Shown here: in pieces, positions 19,605-28,515 of the stretch
Layout: each line of letters begins with the position of its first letter
Position numbering within the stretch: position 1 is the first letter of the stretch
DNA from: Pusillimonas sp. DMV24BSW_D
GTDB taxonomy: Bacteria > Pseudomonadota > Gammaproteobacteria > Burkholderiales > Burkholderiaceae_B
Direction: 5' to 3'
DNA: 64,000 bases
NCBI RefSeq assembly: GCF_011388195.1
Contig: NZ_CP049990.1
Span: 2,232,001-2,296,000 of the forward strand
Position numbers and translations under genes: made by a program
Notes under the pieces: generated by a model
The model's input: only the letters and a program-made list of their open reading frames with translations
Database searches by the model: none
What the model was told of the DNA's origin: nothing

Positions 19605-20461
19605 CCTTATTGTCGTTAACACGCTTGCTTGCGCTTATAACAGCGTTATTTATGGCCGCACCGGTATGGTCGCAAGCGGACGGCTATATCGCGAGGTCGT
19701 TGCATCACGCCTTTCCCGGTGGTGTTGCTGTGTTGCCGTTGGGGTCGCATGCGCAGCCGCCGCAGGCGTATTACCGCGATCGTCCTGTGATGGTTTTGAA
19801 AGACACCGATGCGCAATGGGTGGCGGTTGTAGGTATTGGGCTTGAGGTTTCACCCGGCCCGGAAAACATTCAGGTAAAAGATACCGCAGGCACGTTATCC
19901 GTGGTGTCGTTTAACGTGGCCCCGCGCGAATACAAGGAACAACACATCAAACTGCGTAATCGCAAACATGTGAATCCCGACCCTGAGCAACTCAAGCGTT
20001 TCGAGCGGGAGTATCAACAGCAGATTAACGCGTATGCGCAGTTCAGGACTACGGGTCCCAGCAACATTTTGCTCGACGAACCCGTTAGCGGCCCATTGTC
20101 CAGTCCCTTCGGATTACGGCGTTTTTTCAATGGTGAAGAGCGAAACCCACACTCAGGGCTTGACTTTGCGGTTCCCAAGGGAACACCGGTGAAAGCACCC
20201 GCCAACGGAGTGGTCACGATTGTTGATGAGTTTTTCTTTAATGGAAAAACCATCTTTCTTGATCATGGTCAGGGTTTAATTACCATGTACTGTCATTTGT
20301 CGGCTACCGATGTTGCGGTAGGCCAAACCATACAGCGGGGGCAGGTCATTGGTAAAGTAGGCGCAACCGGCCGGGTAACGGGCCCGCATTTGCACTGGAA
20401 TGTTAGTTTGAATGGCGAAAGGGTTGACCCAGCCATTTTTATAGGGAAAGTGTCCCGTTAG
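19601..20461 (+). CDS. secreted M23-family metallopeptidase (peptidoglycan endopeptidase)
   Basis: A 286-residue periplasmic LytM-type endopeptidase. A signal peptide (about 1-25, ending VWSQ) is followed by a beta-rich N-terminal domain and the M23 domain from about residue 165. The zinc ligands are complete: HSGLD gives His184 and Asp188, and the HLH at 263-265 supplies the third ligand and a catalytic histidine. Unlike the nlpD product in this window, it is probably an active D,D- or L,D-endopeptidase. Coupled to the DMT gene by a four-base overlap; convergent with spoT, five bases between stops. Confidence 0.9.
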   Translation: MTLLSLTRLLALITALFMAAPVWSQADGYIARSLHHAFPGGVAVLPLGSHAQPPQAYYRDRPVMVLKDTDAQWVAVVGIGLEVSPGPENIQVKDTAGTLSVVSFNVAPREYKEQHIKLRNRKHVNPDPEQLKRFEREYQQQINAYAQFRTTGPSNILLDEPVSGPLSSPFGLRRFFNGEERNPHSGLDFAVPKGTPVKAPANGVVTIVDEFFFNGKTIFLDHGQGLITMYCHLSATDVAVGQTIQRGQVIGKVGATGRVTGPHLHWNVSLNGERVDPAIFIGKVSR

Positions 20462-20465
20462 GTGT

Positions 20466-22751
20466 TTAACCTTTTACACGTACAATTTTCTGTACTTGCT
20501 GCACGTGCCGGATAGCGCGGATAACCTGGGCCAAGTGCTTGCGGCTGTCTACTTGAATCGTTAAATGCAAGAGCCCGGTAGCAGCCGCTTCTTCCTGCAT
20601 TGTCAGATGCAGAATATTAGAGCCGGCATCGGTAATTTCGGCCGCCAGACGCCCAAGTACGCCACGTTCGTTAATGACTGTCACGTCGAGCCGGGTGTTT
20701 AGGTGGCGTGCCGTATCGTTGGCCCATGCTACCGGAATCCAACGTTCCGGCTCGCGGGCTCGCTGGCGCTGCGCAACAGAACAATCGGCCATATGAATGA
20801 CCAGCCCATGGCCCAGGCGAATGCCGCCGATAATGGCGTCACCCGGAAGCGGACCACAGCACTGTGCCAATTGAACAGCTTGCCCTTCATTGCCATGAAT
20901 CAGAATAGGGGTTGCCTTGGCCGTGGTAATTTCATCAACGGCTGCCGCAGTAGTGGCCAGGATGGTGTTCTCAGGGGCAAAACGGCGCGCCACAACCGCC
21001 GCCAGACGCTTGCCCAGGCCAATATCAGCCAGGATTTCCTCGCGCGACGCCGCGCCTGAACTTTTGGCGAGCTTTTCCCAGTTTAGGTCATCGTCCTGTG
21101 GGTATGCCGCTCCGATTTGATCGAACGCCTGCATGAGCAGACGCTGGCCAAAGGCAACTGATTCTTCATATTTCACTGTGCGCAAGTAGTGCCGGATTTC
21201 CGATCGGGCACGACCGGTGCGCACGTAGTTCAGCCATTGGGCGCTGGGGCGCGACGCGGGGGAAGTGACAATTTCAACCTGGTCGCCGCTTTTCAATTCC
21301 GTGCGTAAAGGCGAGAATTCGCCGTTGATTTTCGACGCGATTGCCTGGTTACCAATATCGGTGTGGATTGAATAGGCAAAATCGACCGGCGTGGCCCCAC
21401 GGGGCAATGAAACAATTTTCCCTTGGGGTGTAAACACGTAAACGGCGTCGGGGAACAGGTCGACTTTTACGTGCTCCAGGAACTCGCCTGAGTCGCCCGT
21501 TTGGCTTTGAATGTCGAGCAGCGACTGAAGCCATTGATGGGTGCGCTTTTGCAGGGTGTTAAGCTCACTATCGTCGTTCTTGTAAAGCCAATGCGCCGCC
21601 ACGCCTTCTTCGGCAACCCGGTCCATGTCGCGTGTGCGAAACTGGAATTCAACAGGTGTGCCATAGGGCCCCAGTAACGTAGTATGCAGTGACTGATAGC
21701 CATTCAGCTTTGGTATGGCGATGTAGTCTTTGAATTTGCCGGGCACCGGTCGATACAATTGGTGCAGCGTCCCAAGAGCCAGATAGCATTCAGGCAGGGT
21801 GTGAACCACCACCCTAAACCCGTATATGTCGAGCACGTCAGAAAATGATTTCTTTTGCTCGACCATTTTTTTGTAGATGCCGAACAACGATTTCTCGCGG
21901 CTGGAAATTTCAGCTTCGATACCTGCGGCAGGCAGTGCCACCTTAACGGCTTCGGTAATTTTGCCCAACACTTCCCGGCGGTTACCGCGCGCTGACATAA
22001 CGGCTTTTTTCAAGACCTCGTAACGATTGGGGTAGGTAGCCTGAAAACAAAGGTCTTGAAGCTCACGGAAAAGCGCATTTAACCCCAGCCGATGGGCGAT
22101 CGGGGTGTAAATTTCCATGGTTTCGCGGGCGATGCGCCGCCGCTTTTCAGGGCTGACCGCGTCGAGCGTGCGCATGTTGTGCATGCGGTCGGCCAGTTTG
22201 ATCAGGATAACGCGAACGTCGCGCGCCATGGCCAACAGCATTTTGCGGAAGCTTTCTGCCTGCTGTTCGGCTTTGGTTGCGAACTCAAGCCTGTCTAGTT
22301 TTGAAAGACCGTCGACAATTTCCGCCACATCGGGGCCAAAGCGTTCGGCCAATTCCTGCTTGGGTACGCCGGTGTCTTCCATGACGTCGTGCAAGAGCGC
22401 AGCCATGAGTGAATCGGCGTCCAGCTTCCAGCCGGCACAGATTTCGGTGACGGCAATGGGATGGGAAATGTAGGGTTCTCCGCTGGCGCGGAACTGGCCC
22501 AAGTGGGCCTGATCTGAAAAACGGTAAGCTTCTTTTACACGCTCGATGTCTTTTTCATCAAGGTACTGACTGATGATTTGCGTTAACGGCGCAAGCGAAG
22601 CAATGGGGGGGGAAGCGGGTGTGGCATGTGCCGGTAACGTTGGCGTACTGGCGCGAACTTTAGTTTTTTTGGCGCGTTTACGCAGCCGCGGACCCTTCCG
22701 GAGGACAGCCAGAAGGCCGGAAGAGGCACCACGAAGACTGGTAAACGCCAT
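20466..22751 (-). CDS. spoT: bifunctional (p)ppGpp synthetase/hydrolase, SpoT type
   Basis: A 761-residue RelA/SpoT homologue with all regulatory domains. The HD hydrolase site HDVMED at residues 121-126 is intact. The synthetase region has KSLFGIYKKM, DIYGFRVVV, GYQSLHTT and EFQFRTRDM. A TGS domain (VFTPQGKIVSLPRGATPVDFAY) and a C-terminal ACT domain follow. Both activities therefore look possible, as in SpoT. The first 50 residues are a Lys/Arg- then Pro/Ala-rich extension. AAGGATG precedes the start. The spoT-rpoZ-gmk order is the same as in E. coli (gmk-rpoZ-spoT). Confidence 0.96.
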   Translation of the reverse strand: MAFTSLRGASSGLLAVLRKGPRLRKRAKKTKVRASTPTLPAHATPASPPIASLAPLTQIISQYLDEKDIERVKEAYRFSDQAHLGQFRASGEPYISHPIAVTEICAGWKLDADSLMAALLHDVMEDTGVPKQELAERFGPDVAEIVDGLSKLDRLEFATKAEQQAESFRKMLLAMARDVRVILIKLADRMHNMRTLDAVSPEKRRRIARETMEIYTPIAHRLGLNALFRELQDLCFQATYPNRYEVLKKAVMSARGNRREVLGKITEAVKVALPAAGIEAEISSREKSLFGIYKKMVEQKKSFSDVLDIYGFRVVVHTLPECYLALGTLHQLYRPVPGKFKDYIAIPKLNGYQSLHTTLLGPYGTPVEFQFRTRDMDRVAEEGVAAHWLYKNDDSELNTLQKRTHQWLQSLLDIQSQTGDSGEFLEHVKVDLFPDAVYVFTPQGKIVSLPRGATPVDFAYSIHTDIGNQAIASKINGEFSPLRTELKSGDQVEIVTSPASRPSAQWLNYVRTGRARSEIRHYLRTVKYEESVAFGQRLLMQAFDQIGAAYPQDDDLNWEKLAKSSGAASREEILADIGLGKRLAAVVARRFAPENTILATTAAAVDEITTAKATPILIHGNEGQAVQLAQCCGPLPGDAIIGGIRLGHGLVIHMADCSVAQRQRAREPERWIPVAWANDTARHLNTRLDVTVINERGVLGRLAAEITDAGSNILHLTMQEEAAATGLLHLTIQVDSRKHLAQVIRAIRHVQQVQKIVRVKG

Positions 22752-22771
22752 ACATCATCCTTTTAGCGGGA

Positions 22772-22975
22772 TCAGGTGGGAACTTTGCGCAGCATGTCTA
22801 ACCCTGTGACACCGGCTGCGATTTCACGCAAGGCCGTTACAGTGGGTTTATCTTTGGATTCAATGCGTGCTTCATGACCCTGTGCGAGCTCACGGGCACG
22901 GTAGGTGGCCGCCAGCGTAAGATTAAAACGGTTTGGAATTTTGTTCAGGCAATCTTCAACAGTAATGCGGGCCAT
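22772..22975 (-). CDS. rpoZ: RNA polymerase omega subunit
   Basis: A 67-residue omega subunit, which helps assemble beta' into RNA polymerase and takes part in ppGpp sensing. The N-terminus [20 protein letters not shown] and the [11 protein letters not shown] helix are diagnostic. AAAGGA precedes the ATG. It lies between gmk and spoT with 20-32-base gaps and is probably cotranscribed with both. Confidence 0.97.
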   Translation of the reverse strand: MARITVEDCLNKIPNRFNLTLAATYRARELAQGHEARIESKDKPTVTALREIAAGVTGLDMLRKVPT

Positions 22976-23007
22976 AATTAAAGTCCTTTAAAAACAAAAG
23001 GTTGAAT

Positions 23008-23643
23008 TTAAGATTCGGTGGGGCTGATACCCAATTGAGAGAAGAGTTCTGCGTGCCGCGTAGCCTGCGCGGGATATCGCAACCTAGCGGATTCCACAAT
23101 GTGGGAAAGTTGGTTTAAAGCTGTGCTAAATTCTTGATTAATAATAACATATTGGCAGTCTGAAGCGTGGGACATTTCACCGCCGGCAGCCAGTAATCGT
23201 TTGGTAATGACCTGGGGTGCGTCTTGGCCGCGTTTTTTCAGGCGAGTCTCAAGTGCTTCAATAGAGGGCGGCAAGATGAAAATGCCAATAGCATCGGGGT
23301 AATGCTTTTTTATTTGGCGCGCGCCTTGCCAATCGATCTCAAGTAATACGTCGTGCCCGTTTTGGGTTGCTTGTTCAATGCGGTCGCGCGGGGTGCCGTA
23401 GAAATTGCCGTGGACCTCGGCCCATTCAAGCAGTTCGTTATTGTCACGCATGGCTTTGAAGGCCTCTTTAGAGACAAAACGATAGTGTTCCGCATCGACC
23501 TCCCCAGGTCTGGGTTCACGGGTGGTGCACGAAATAGACAAAACAATTGAGGGGTCGCGCTCGAGCAGGCCGTTGACCAGGCTGGATTTGCCTGCGCCGC
23601 TGGGGGCTACCACCATTAAAATTGAACCGGAAGTCATTGCCAT
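23008..23643 (-). CDS. gmk: guanylate kinase
   Basis: Gmk phosphorylates GMP to GDP. The P-loop is [12 protein letters not shown], with the GMP-binding [13 protein letters not shown] and LEIDWQGA motifs, all normal. I place the start at the ATG at 23643 ([12 protein letters not shown]), giving 211 residues, or six bases later. An in-frame codon at 23745 would add 34 unconserved residues and run into the preceding gene. No strong Shine-Dalgarno sequence is visible at either start. First of the gmk-rpoZ-spoT group, 34 bases after the small unknown gene. Confidence 0.95.
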   Translation of the reverse strand: MAMTSGSILMVVAPSGAGKSSLVNGLLERDPSIVLSISCTTREPRPGEVDAEHYRFVSKEAFKAMRDNNELLEWAEVHGNFYGTPRDRIEQATQNGHDVLLEIDWQGARQIKKHYPDAIGIFILPPSIEALETRLKKRGQDAPQVITKRLLAAGGEMSHASDCQYVIINQEFSTALNQLSHIVESARLRYPAQATRHAELFSQLGISPTES

Positions 23644-23677
23644 GGCTGTATTTTGGTTGGCGAGGCTGGCAAGTTTA

Positions 23678-24004
23678 TCATTCCGGCGCGGCGTCTGGTT
23701 GGCCCAGAGCGGCCAGTGTTGCAAGACATACGCTTTCATCGACACAAAGAAAAACCGCAGCGTCGCCGGGGTTCATGTTGAAGGCCAGATCGTCGACTTC
23801 TTGTACGGCTTGCGCCTCGGTTCCCACCGCCGTTACGTGCCAGTCGTTTGCCTGGACGTATTCTTCTTCGGAAACCAGTTCGGCCATTTTCTCGATGCTG
23901 GGTTCGCTAACGGCGACGTAAGCTTTGAACGAGAGTTCACCCATTTCGACCTGAAGTATCAGACCCTGTGGAAGGGTCGCTAAAATAGTGCTTTGCGCTT
24001 TCAT
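23678..24004 (-). CDS. conserved-looking small acidic protein of unknown function, 108 residues
   Basis: I do not recognise this protein. It starts [21 protein letters not shown] and is acidic, with no signal peptide, membrane segment or obvious motif. Codon use resembles its neighbours (GC-rich third positions), which supports it being real, and it fills the space between xth and gmk with no overlap. It occupies the place upstream of gmk where many proteobacteria carry yicC. The ribosome site is poor (CCTTAA before the ATG). Divergent from xth across 64 bases. An opposite-strand frame here (23522-23983) looks like a shadow. Confidence 0.55.
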   Translation of the reverse strand: MKAQSTILATLPQGLILQVEMGELSFKAYVAVSEPSIEKMAELVSEEEYVQANDWHVTAVGTEAQAVQEVDDLAFNMNPGDAAVFLCVDESVCLATLAALGQPDAAPE

Positions 24005-24068
24005 TTAAGGATTGTAGCGCAACGGGTGCTAAGCTGAACCCCACTTTAGCAATAGGAAATAGAGAGTC

Positions 24069-24866
24069 ATGAAACTGGCGACATGGAATGTAAATTCGCT
24101 GAAAGTACGTTTGCCGCAGGTGCTTGAATGGTTGGGCACGAGTGGAGTCGATGTCTTGTGTCTGCAGGAATTGAAGATGCCGCACGACAAGTTCCCCTTG
24201 GCGGAATTTGAAGCAATTGGATATCAGGCGTGCTGGGCAGGGCAGAAAACATATAATGGCGTGGCGGTGATTTCCCGCGACCCGGCCCGTTCAGTACAAA
24301 TTAATATGCCGGGCTTTCCCGACGATCATCAGCGCCTTATTGCCGTCACCTTACCGAGCCCACAGGGCGATATTCGTGTTGTGAGTGTGTATTGCCCGAA
24401 TGGGCAGGCAGTGGGTAGCGACAAATACACCTACAAACTGGCATGGTTTGCCGCCTTGCGTGAGTGGCTGGTTACCGAGCTGGCCACACACCCGCGCATG
24501 GTGGTGCTGGGCGACTATAACGTCGCGCCGGCCGATGCCGATGTACATGACCCGGCAAAATGGGAAGGTGATGTATTGGTTTCGCCACCGGAACGGGAGG
24601 CCTTTGAGGCGTTGTTGAATTTGGGTTTTACTGACGCTTTTCGTCATTTCCCCCAGGAGGAGAAAATGTTTAGCTGGTGGGATTATCGGCGAATGGCATT
24701 TCGCCGGAATGCGGGTCTGCGCATCGATCATGCGTTGGTTTCGTTGGCCCTGCTGCCTTTCTGCACGGCATGTGAAATAGATAAAGCACCGCGTCGTAAC
24801 GAGCAGCCTTCTGATCACACGCCCGTTATTGTGACGCTGGACTTGCCCGTTGAAAAAGGGGCTTAA
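24069..24866 (+). CDS. xth: exodeoxyribonuclease III (AP endonuclease, Xth family)
   Basis: A 265-residue exonuclease III/AP endonuclease of base-excision repair. Conserved residues include Asn7 in ATWNVNS, Glu34 in LQELK, the GDYNVAP catalytic Asp-Asn pair, and the C-terminal SDHTP with the catalytic histidine. Length is normal. GAGAG precedes the ATG. The next gene starts one base after the stop, so the two are likely cotranscribed. Confidence 0.95.
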   Translation: MKLATWNVNSLKVRLPQVLEWLGTSGVDVLCLQELKMPHDKFPLAEFEAIGYQACWAGQKTYNGVAVISRDPARSVQINMPGFPDDHQRLIAVTLPSPQGDIRVVSVYCPNGQAVGSDKYTYKLAWFAALREWLVTELATHPRMVVLGDYNVAPADADVHDPAKWEGDVLVSPPEREAFEALLNLGFTDAFRHFPQEEKMFSWWDYRRMAFRRNAGLRIDHALVSLALLPFCTACEIDKAPRRNEQPSDHTPVIVTLDLPVEKGA

Positions 24867-24867
24867 C

Positions 24868-25641
24868 ATGGCGCCTCGCAGCGGGCCGGGTCCCGACGAC
24901 GCTCCGGTGATGTCGGAGCAGCAGGGTGTGCGCTATCTGCACTTCGGTTCCGATTGGGTTCAGGGTGCCATGCGCGTGCGCCGGCCGGATGAGCTGGTGC
25001 TAGCTTACACACAACAAATGATGGCCTGGTTGTTGTTCCTGGAGCCCGACGCAAGCGATGAGTTAGCGATGTTGGGGCTTGGAGCGGGGTCGTTAGCGCG
25101 GTTTACCCATCGATACACAACAAGTCGTCTTCATGTGGTGGAATGGAACCCACAGGTAACCGCCATTTGTCGCGCTTATTTTCGTTTGCCCGAGTCGGGT
25201 CGAATGAAGATTTGGCATGAGGACGCGGCCGACTGGGTGGAGCGCCCTGACGTAGTGGGTCGATTCCGATCGTTAATGGTTGATTTATACGATGCCCAGG
25301 CGCAAGGCCCGGTGTGTGACAGCCAAGCGTTTTATGACGCTTGTTTTAGTGCCTTGGAAGATGCCGGTATGCTGGTGGTGAATTTATTTGGGCGCCATAG
25401 CAGTTTCAAGCGCAATATCGATCATCTGCATAAAGCCTTTAACGGTCGCCTGCTCTTGCTGCCCGAAATTGATGAAGGTAATCGCGTTGCAATGGCATTT
25501 AAAGGGCCTTTGCTGGACGTTTCGGTTGCGCAGTTCCTGGCTCGCGCAGCGCAGGTCCGACACCAGTATGGTTTACCTGCTGAACAGTGGGCGCGTTCTT
25601 TGTTGGCCGATGCGAACCGGCACGGACGCGTTGTCGTTTGA
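24868..25641 (+). CDS. spermidine-synthase-like Rossmann-fold protein
   Basis: A 257-residue protein with the aminopropyltransferase/methyltransferase fold. The nucleotide motif is MLGLGAGSLARF, followed by an acidic loop VVEWNP and VDLYDAQ, where polyamine synthases have their catalytic aspartate region. The N-terminal tetramerisation domain of true SpeE is reduced, so polyamine synthesis is not assured. Annotations in this family are usually generic. The start at 24868 (MAPRSGPG) lies one base after the xth stop; a TTG inside xth is the alternative. The function is unknown. Confidence 0.7.
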   Translation: MAPRSGPGPDDAPVMSEQQGVRYLHFGSDWVQGAMRVRRPDELVLAYTQQMMAWLLFLEPDASDELAMLGLGAGSLARFTHRYTTSRLHVVEWNPQVTAICRAYFRLPESGRMKIWHEDAADWVERPDVVGRFRSLMVDLYDAQAQGPVCDSQAFYDACFSALEDAGMLVVNLFGRHSSFKRNIDHLHKAFNGRLLLLPEIDEGNRVAMAFKGPLLDVSVAQFLARAAQVRHQYGLPAEQWARSLLADANRHGRVVV

Positions 25642-25685
25642 AATCAACTCATTAAAATAGATCAACTTTAATCAGGAGCGTCTTC

Positions 25686-26654
25686 ATGATTCAACTCAAA
25701 CTTGTTCGTCCGTTGCTGGGCGCGCTGCTGTCTTTATGCGCAGCAATGCCCGTTGCAACGCAAGCGCAATCGGTTGCCGTTACCTCTATTGTGGAGCATC
25801 CGGCGCTTGATTCCATTAAAGATGGTGTAAAGGCGGCACTGGAAGAGGCAGGATTTACCGAAGAAAAAGGGTTGAATTGGCAGTTTCAAACCGCCCAGGG
25901 AAATACGGCCATCGCCGCTCAAATTGCCCGTAAGTTTGTCGGTGATCGCCCCGACGTCATCGTCGCCATTGCTACGCCGTCGGCCCAGGCCGTCGTCGCC
26001 GCCACGCGCGATATTCCTGTCGTGTATTCCGCCGTTACCGATCCAGTGGCAGCACAATTGGTGGAGTCGTTCGAGCCCTCAGGAACCAATGTCACCGGCG
26101 TGTCGGACATGCTTGATCTGGAGCGTCAAATTGAGCTGATTCGTGCGGTTGTGCCCAACGCCAAAACAGTGGGTATGGTGTATAACCCCGGCGAGGCCAA
26201 TTCCGCGGTTGTGGTTAAGCAGATGCGTGAAATGTTGCCCGAATATGGTATGACGCTTATGGAAGCCAGTGCGCCACGCACCGTTGATGTCGGCGCGGCG
26301 GCACGCAGTTTAATCGGCAATGTTGATGTTATCTACACCAATACCGATAACAACGTTGTCTCTGCTTACGAAGCATTGGTAAAAGTGGGCAACGATGCGC
26401 AAATTCCTCTGGTGGCTTCCGACCCCGATAGTGTCAAGCGAGGCGCTGTTGCTGCGCTTGGCGTGAATTATTACGACTTGGGTTTGCAAACCGGCGCGAT
26501 GGTGATCGACATTCTGAAAGGTGCCGAGCCGGGCGAAATGCCTTCGCAGCTTAGCGAGGGACTTGAGTTGCATGTGAATCTGCAAGCTGCAACCAAACAA
26601 GGTGTAACGCTCTCCAACGATTTGATCGATTCGGCAGCCAATGTGATTCGCTGA
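25686..26654 (+). CDS. TrpX-type ABC transporter substrate-binding protein
   Basis: A 322-residue periplasmic binding protein of the ABC_sub_bind (PF04392) family. A cleavable signal peptide (about 1-28, ending ATQAQ) has no lipobox. The mature protein contains IVEHPALDSIKDGVKAAL, typical of TrpX proteins. In streptococci the related system imports tryptophan, but many proteobacterial members have unknown ligands and nothing nearby points to tryptophan. ATCAGGAGCG precedes the ATG. First gene of a three-gene importer. Confidence 0.88.
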   Translation: MIQLKLVRPLLGALLSLCAAMPVATQAQSVAVTSIVEHPALDSIKDGVKAALEEAGFTEEKGLNWQFQTAQGNTAIAAQIARKFVGDRPDVIVAIATPSAQAVVAATRDIPVVYSAVTDPVAAQLVESFEPSGTNVTGVSDMLDLERQIELIRAVVPNAKTVGMVYNPGEANSAVVVKQMREMLPEYGMTLMEASAPRTVDVGAAARSLIGNVDVIYTNTDNNVVSAYEALVKVGNDAQIPLVASDPDSVKRGAVAALGVNYYDLGLQTGAMVIDILKGAEPGEMPSQLSEGLELHVNLQAATKQGVTLSNDLIDSAANVIR

Positions 26655-26667
26655 CGCGGAGTAAAAC

Positions 26668-27561
26668 ATGTCGCTTTATTCAATGTGGGGGGCACTGGAG
26701 ATTGGCTTGATCTTCGGGCTGGTCGCGCTGAGTGTACTGCTTTCCTTTCGCATCCTGCGCTTTCCGGATCTCACCGTAGACGGCAGCTTTCCGTTGGGTG
26801 CTGCTGTGGCGGCCGTTCTGATTCAGGCTGATTGGGACCCTTTTTTGGCTACGCTCATGGCAGTACTGGCCGGTGCGTTGGCCGGGGCGCTTACAGCGTG
26901 GTTGAACATTCGCCTGAAGATCATGGATTTATTGGCCAGTATTCTGGTCATGATTGCCCTGTACTCGATTAACTTGCGCATTATGGGCGCGCCTAATATT
27001 CCGCTCATTATGGAACCCACTGTTTTCAGTGTGCTGCAACCTGAGCAGGGAATAAGTGATTATGTTTTTCGATCTTTGCTAATGATCATGATTGTGGTCA
27101 TAGTTAAGTGTGCGCTCGATGCTTATTTGGTGACGCGTTCGGGTCTGGCCATGCGCGCAACAGGCTCGAACCCACGCATGGCACGAGCTCAGGGCGTGGC
27201 AACGGGTGGGATGGTTATTTTAGGCCTGGCCATTGCCAATGCCTTATGTGCCCTGGGCGGTGCCTTGTTTGCCCAGTCTCAGGGCGGCGCCGATATTTCG
27301 ATGGGGATCGGTACCATTGTGATCGGTCTGGCGGCGGTGATCGTGGGGGAGAGTATCTTAAGCTCGCGCAAATTGTTCTTCATGACGCTGGCAGTCATTG
27401 TTGGTGCGGTTCTGTACCGTTTTTTTGTCGCGTTGGCGCTCAACGCCGATTTTATCGGCTTGAAAGCACAAGATTTGAACCTGATTACGGCAGTGCTGGT
27501 CACGGTTGCCTTGGTTATTCCACTTTTGCGTAAGCGCTTGCGAGTGCGCGGGGGAGGTTGA
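26668..27561 (+). CDS. TrpY-type ABC transporter permease
   Basis: A 297-residue inner-membrane permease related to the branched-chain amino-acid/sugar BPD_transp_2 family. It shows about eight hydrophobic segments and the family's FPDLTVDGSFPLGAAV and ATGSNPRMARAQGV motifs, the latter the likely ATPase-docking loop. Thirteen bases after the binding-protein gene. It forms the channel of the importer. Confidence 0.88.
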   Translation: MSLYSMWGALEIGLIFGLVALSVLLSFRILRFPDLTVDGSFPLGAAVAAVLIQADWDPFLATLMAVLAGALAGALTAWLNIRLKIMDLLASILVMIALYSINLRIMGAPNIPLIMEPTVFSVLQPEQGISDYVFRSLLMIMIVVIVKCALDAYLVTRSGLAMRATGSNPRMARAQGVATGGMVILGLAIANALCALGGALFAQSQGGADISMGIGTIVIGLAAVIVGESILSSRKLFFMTLAVIVGAVLYRFFVALALNADFIGLKAQDLNLITAVLVTVALVIPLLRKRLRVRGGG

Positions 27562-27563
27562 AT

Positions 27564-28358
27564 ATGCTGAAGGTCGATAATTTACACGTTACTTTTAACC
27601 CTGGCACACCCATTGAGAACAAAGCATTGCAAGGCTTGTCATTGGAAATTCCGTCCGGACGATTTGTGACGGTAATCGGGTCGAACGGCGCGGGCAAGTC
27701 AACCTTGCTAAATGCAATTTCAGGTGATTTGTTTACTGATAAGGGACGCATCCAGGTTGATGATCAAGATGTTACGCGGATGCCTGTTTGGGAACGGGCA
27801 ACACATGTGGCCAGGGTGTTTCAGGATCCCATGGCGGGTACTTGTGAGGATTTGACGATCGAGGAGAACTTGTCGTTGGCGACAAGTCGAGGTGCGCCGC
27901 GAGGTTTACGCCGAGCTGTGAAAAAATCGATGCGCGAGGCGTTTCGCGCGCGCTTGGCCTCGCTGGGCTTGGGTCTTGAAAACCGGTTAACCGATCGCAT
28001 TGGCTTGTTGTCGGGCGGGCAGCGCCAAGCCGTCAGTCTACTTATGGCAACCTTGCAACCTTCGCGCATTTTGTTACTCGACGAGCACACGGCGGCATTG
28101 GATCCGCGTACGGCTCAATTCGTGCTTGATTTAACCTGTGACATCGTGGCGCAACACAAACTCACCACACTCATGGTAACCCACAGCATGAAACAAGCGC
28201 TTGAAGTGGGGGATCGCACGGTGATGCTGCATCAGGGCAAGGTTGTACTCGACGTTCAAGGTGATCAGCGCAAGAACCTCGATGTTCCCCAGTTATTGCA
28301 GTTGTTTGAGCGTGTACGCGGTGAAATAGTGTCAGACGACACTTTATTACTGGGTTGA
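27564..28358 (+). CDS. TrpZ-type ABC transporter ATP-binding protein
   Basis: A 264-residue ATPase. Walker A is GSNGAGKST (about residues 39-47), the signature is LSGGQRQAVS, and Walker B is LLLDEHTAALD; the DEHTAALD form is characteristic of this subfamily. I chose the ATG at 27564, preceded by GGGGAGG; a TTG six bases earlier overlaps the permease stop. Last gene of the importer. The 157 bases that follow contain no clear terminator. Confidence 0.88.
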   Translation: MLKVDNLHVTFNPGTPIENKALQGLSLEIPSGRFVTVIGSNGAGKSTLLNAISGDLFTDKGRIQVDDQDVTRMPVWERATHVARVFQDPMAGTCEDLTIEENLSLATSRGAPRGLRRAVKKSMREAFRARLASLGLGLENRLTDRIGLLSGGQRQAVSLLMATLQPSRILLLDEHTAALDPRTAQFVLDLTCDIVAQHKLTTLMVTHSMKQALEVGDRTVMLHQGKVVLDVQGDQRKNLDVPQLLQLFERVRGEIVSDDTLLLG

Positions 28359-28443
28359 AACCGGCCTTTTCTTTTCATTATGATGAGGCGGCTTTTGAAA
28401 TTCTTTGAAATCTTTTTTATTACTGTACAGGCTGGTTTCGTTT

Positions 28444-28449
28444 TATACT
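28444..28449 (+). promoter_or_regulatory. possible -10 element upstream of the RND efflux operon
   Basis: The gap between the trpZ-type gene and the efflux operon is AT-rich and has a TATACT hexamer, 5 of 6 to the consensus. The corresponding -35 region is poor, with only a TTACTG-like hexamer, and a CTGTACAG palindrome lies at 28423-28430. The element fits a regulated promoter, but this is a weak call. Confidence 0.25.
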
Positions 28450-28515
28450 TTCTTTTTTCCAAACATTACAGATATTGCAGAACCTGTTAAAAGGTTTTGT
28501 TGCTGGAGCCGTTCA

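Noticed and set aside
23522..23983. Open frame of 153 codons on the plus strand opposite gmk and the 108-residue gene
   Set aside because: It crosses the gmk start region, has unlikely composition and lacks a ribosome site; the minus-strand frames explain the region better.
25651..25672. ATTAAA-N10-TTTAAT inverted repeat before the TrpX-type gene
   Set aside because: Short AT-only arms that overlap the ribosome site region; expected by chance.
28423..28430. CTGTACAG palindrome upstream of the RND operon as a repressor operator
   Set aside because: Only eight bases, with no second copy and no local regulator gene to link it to.
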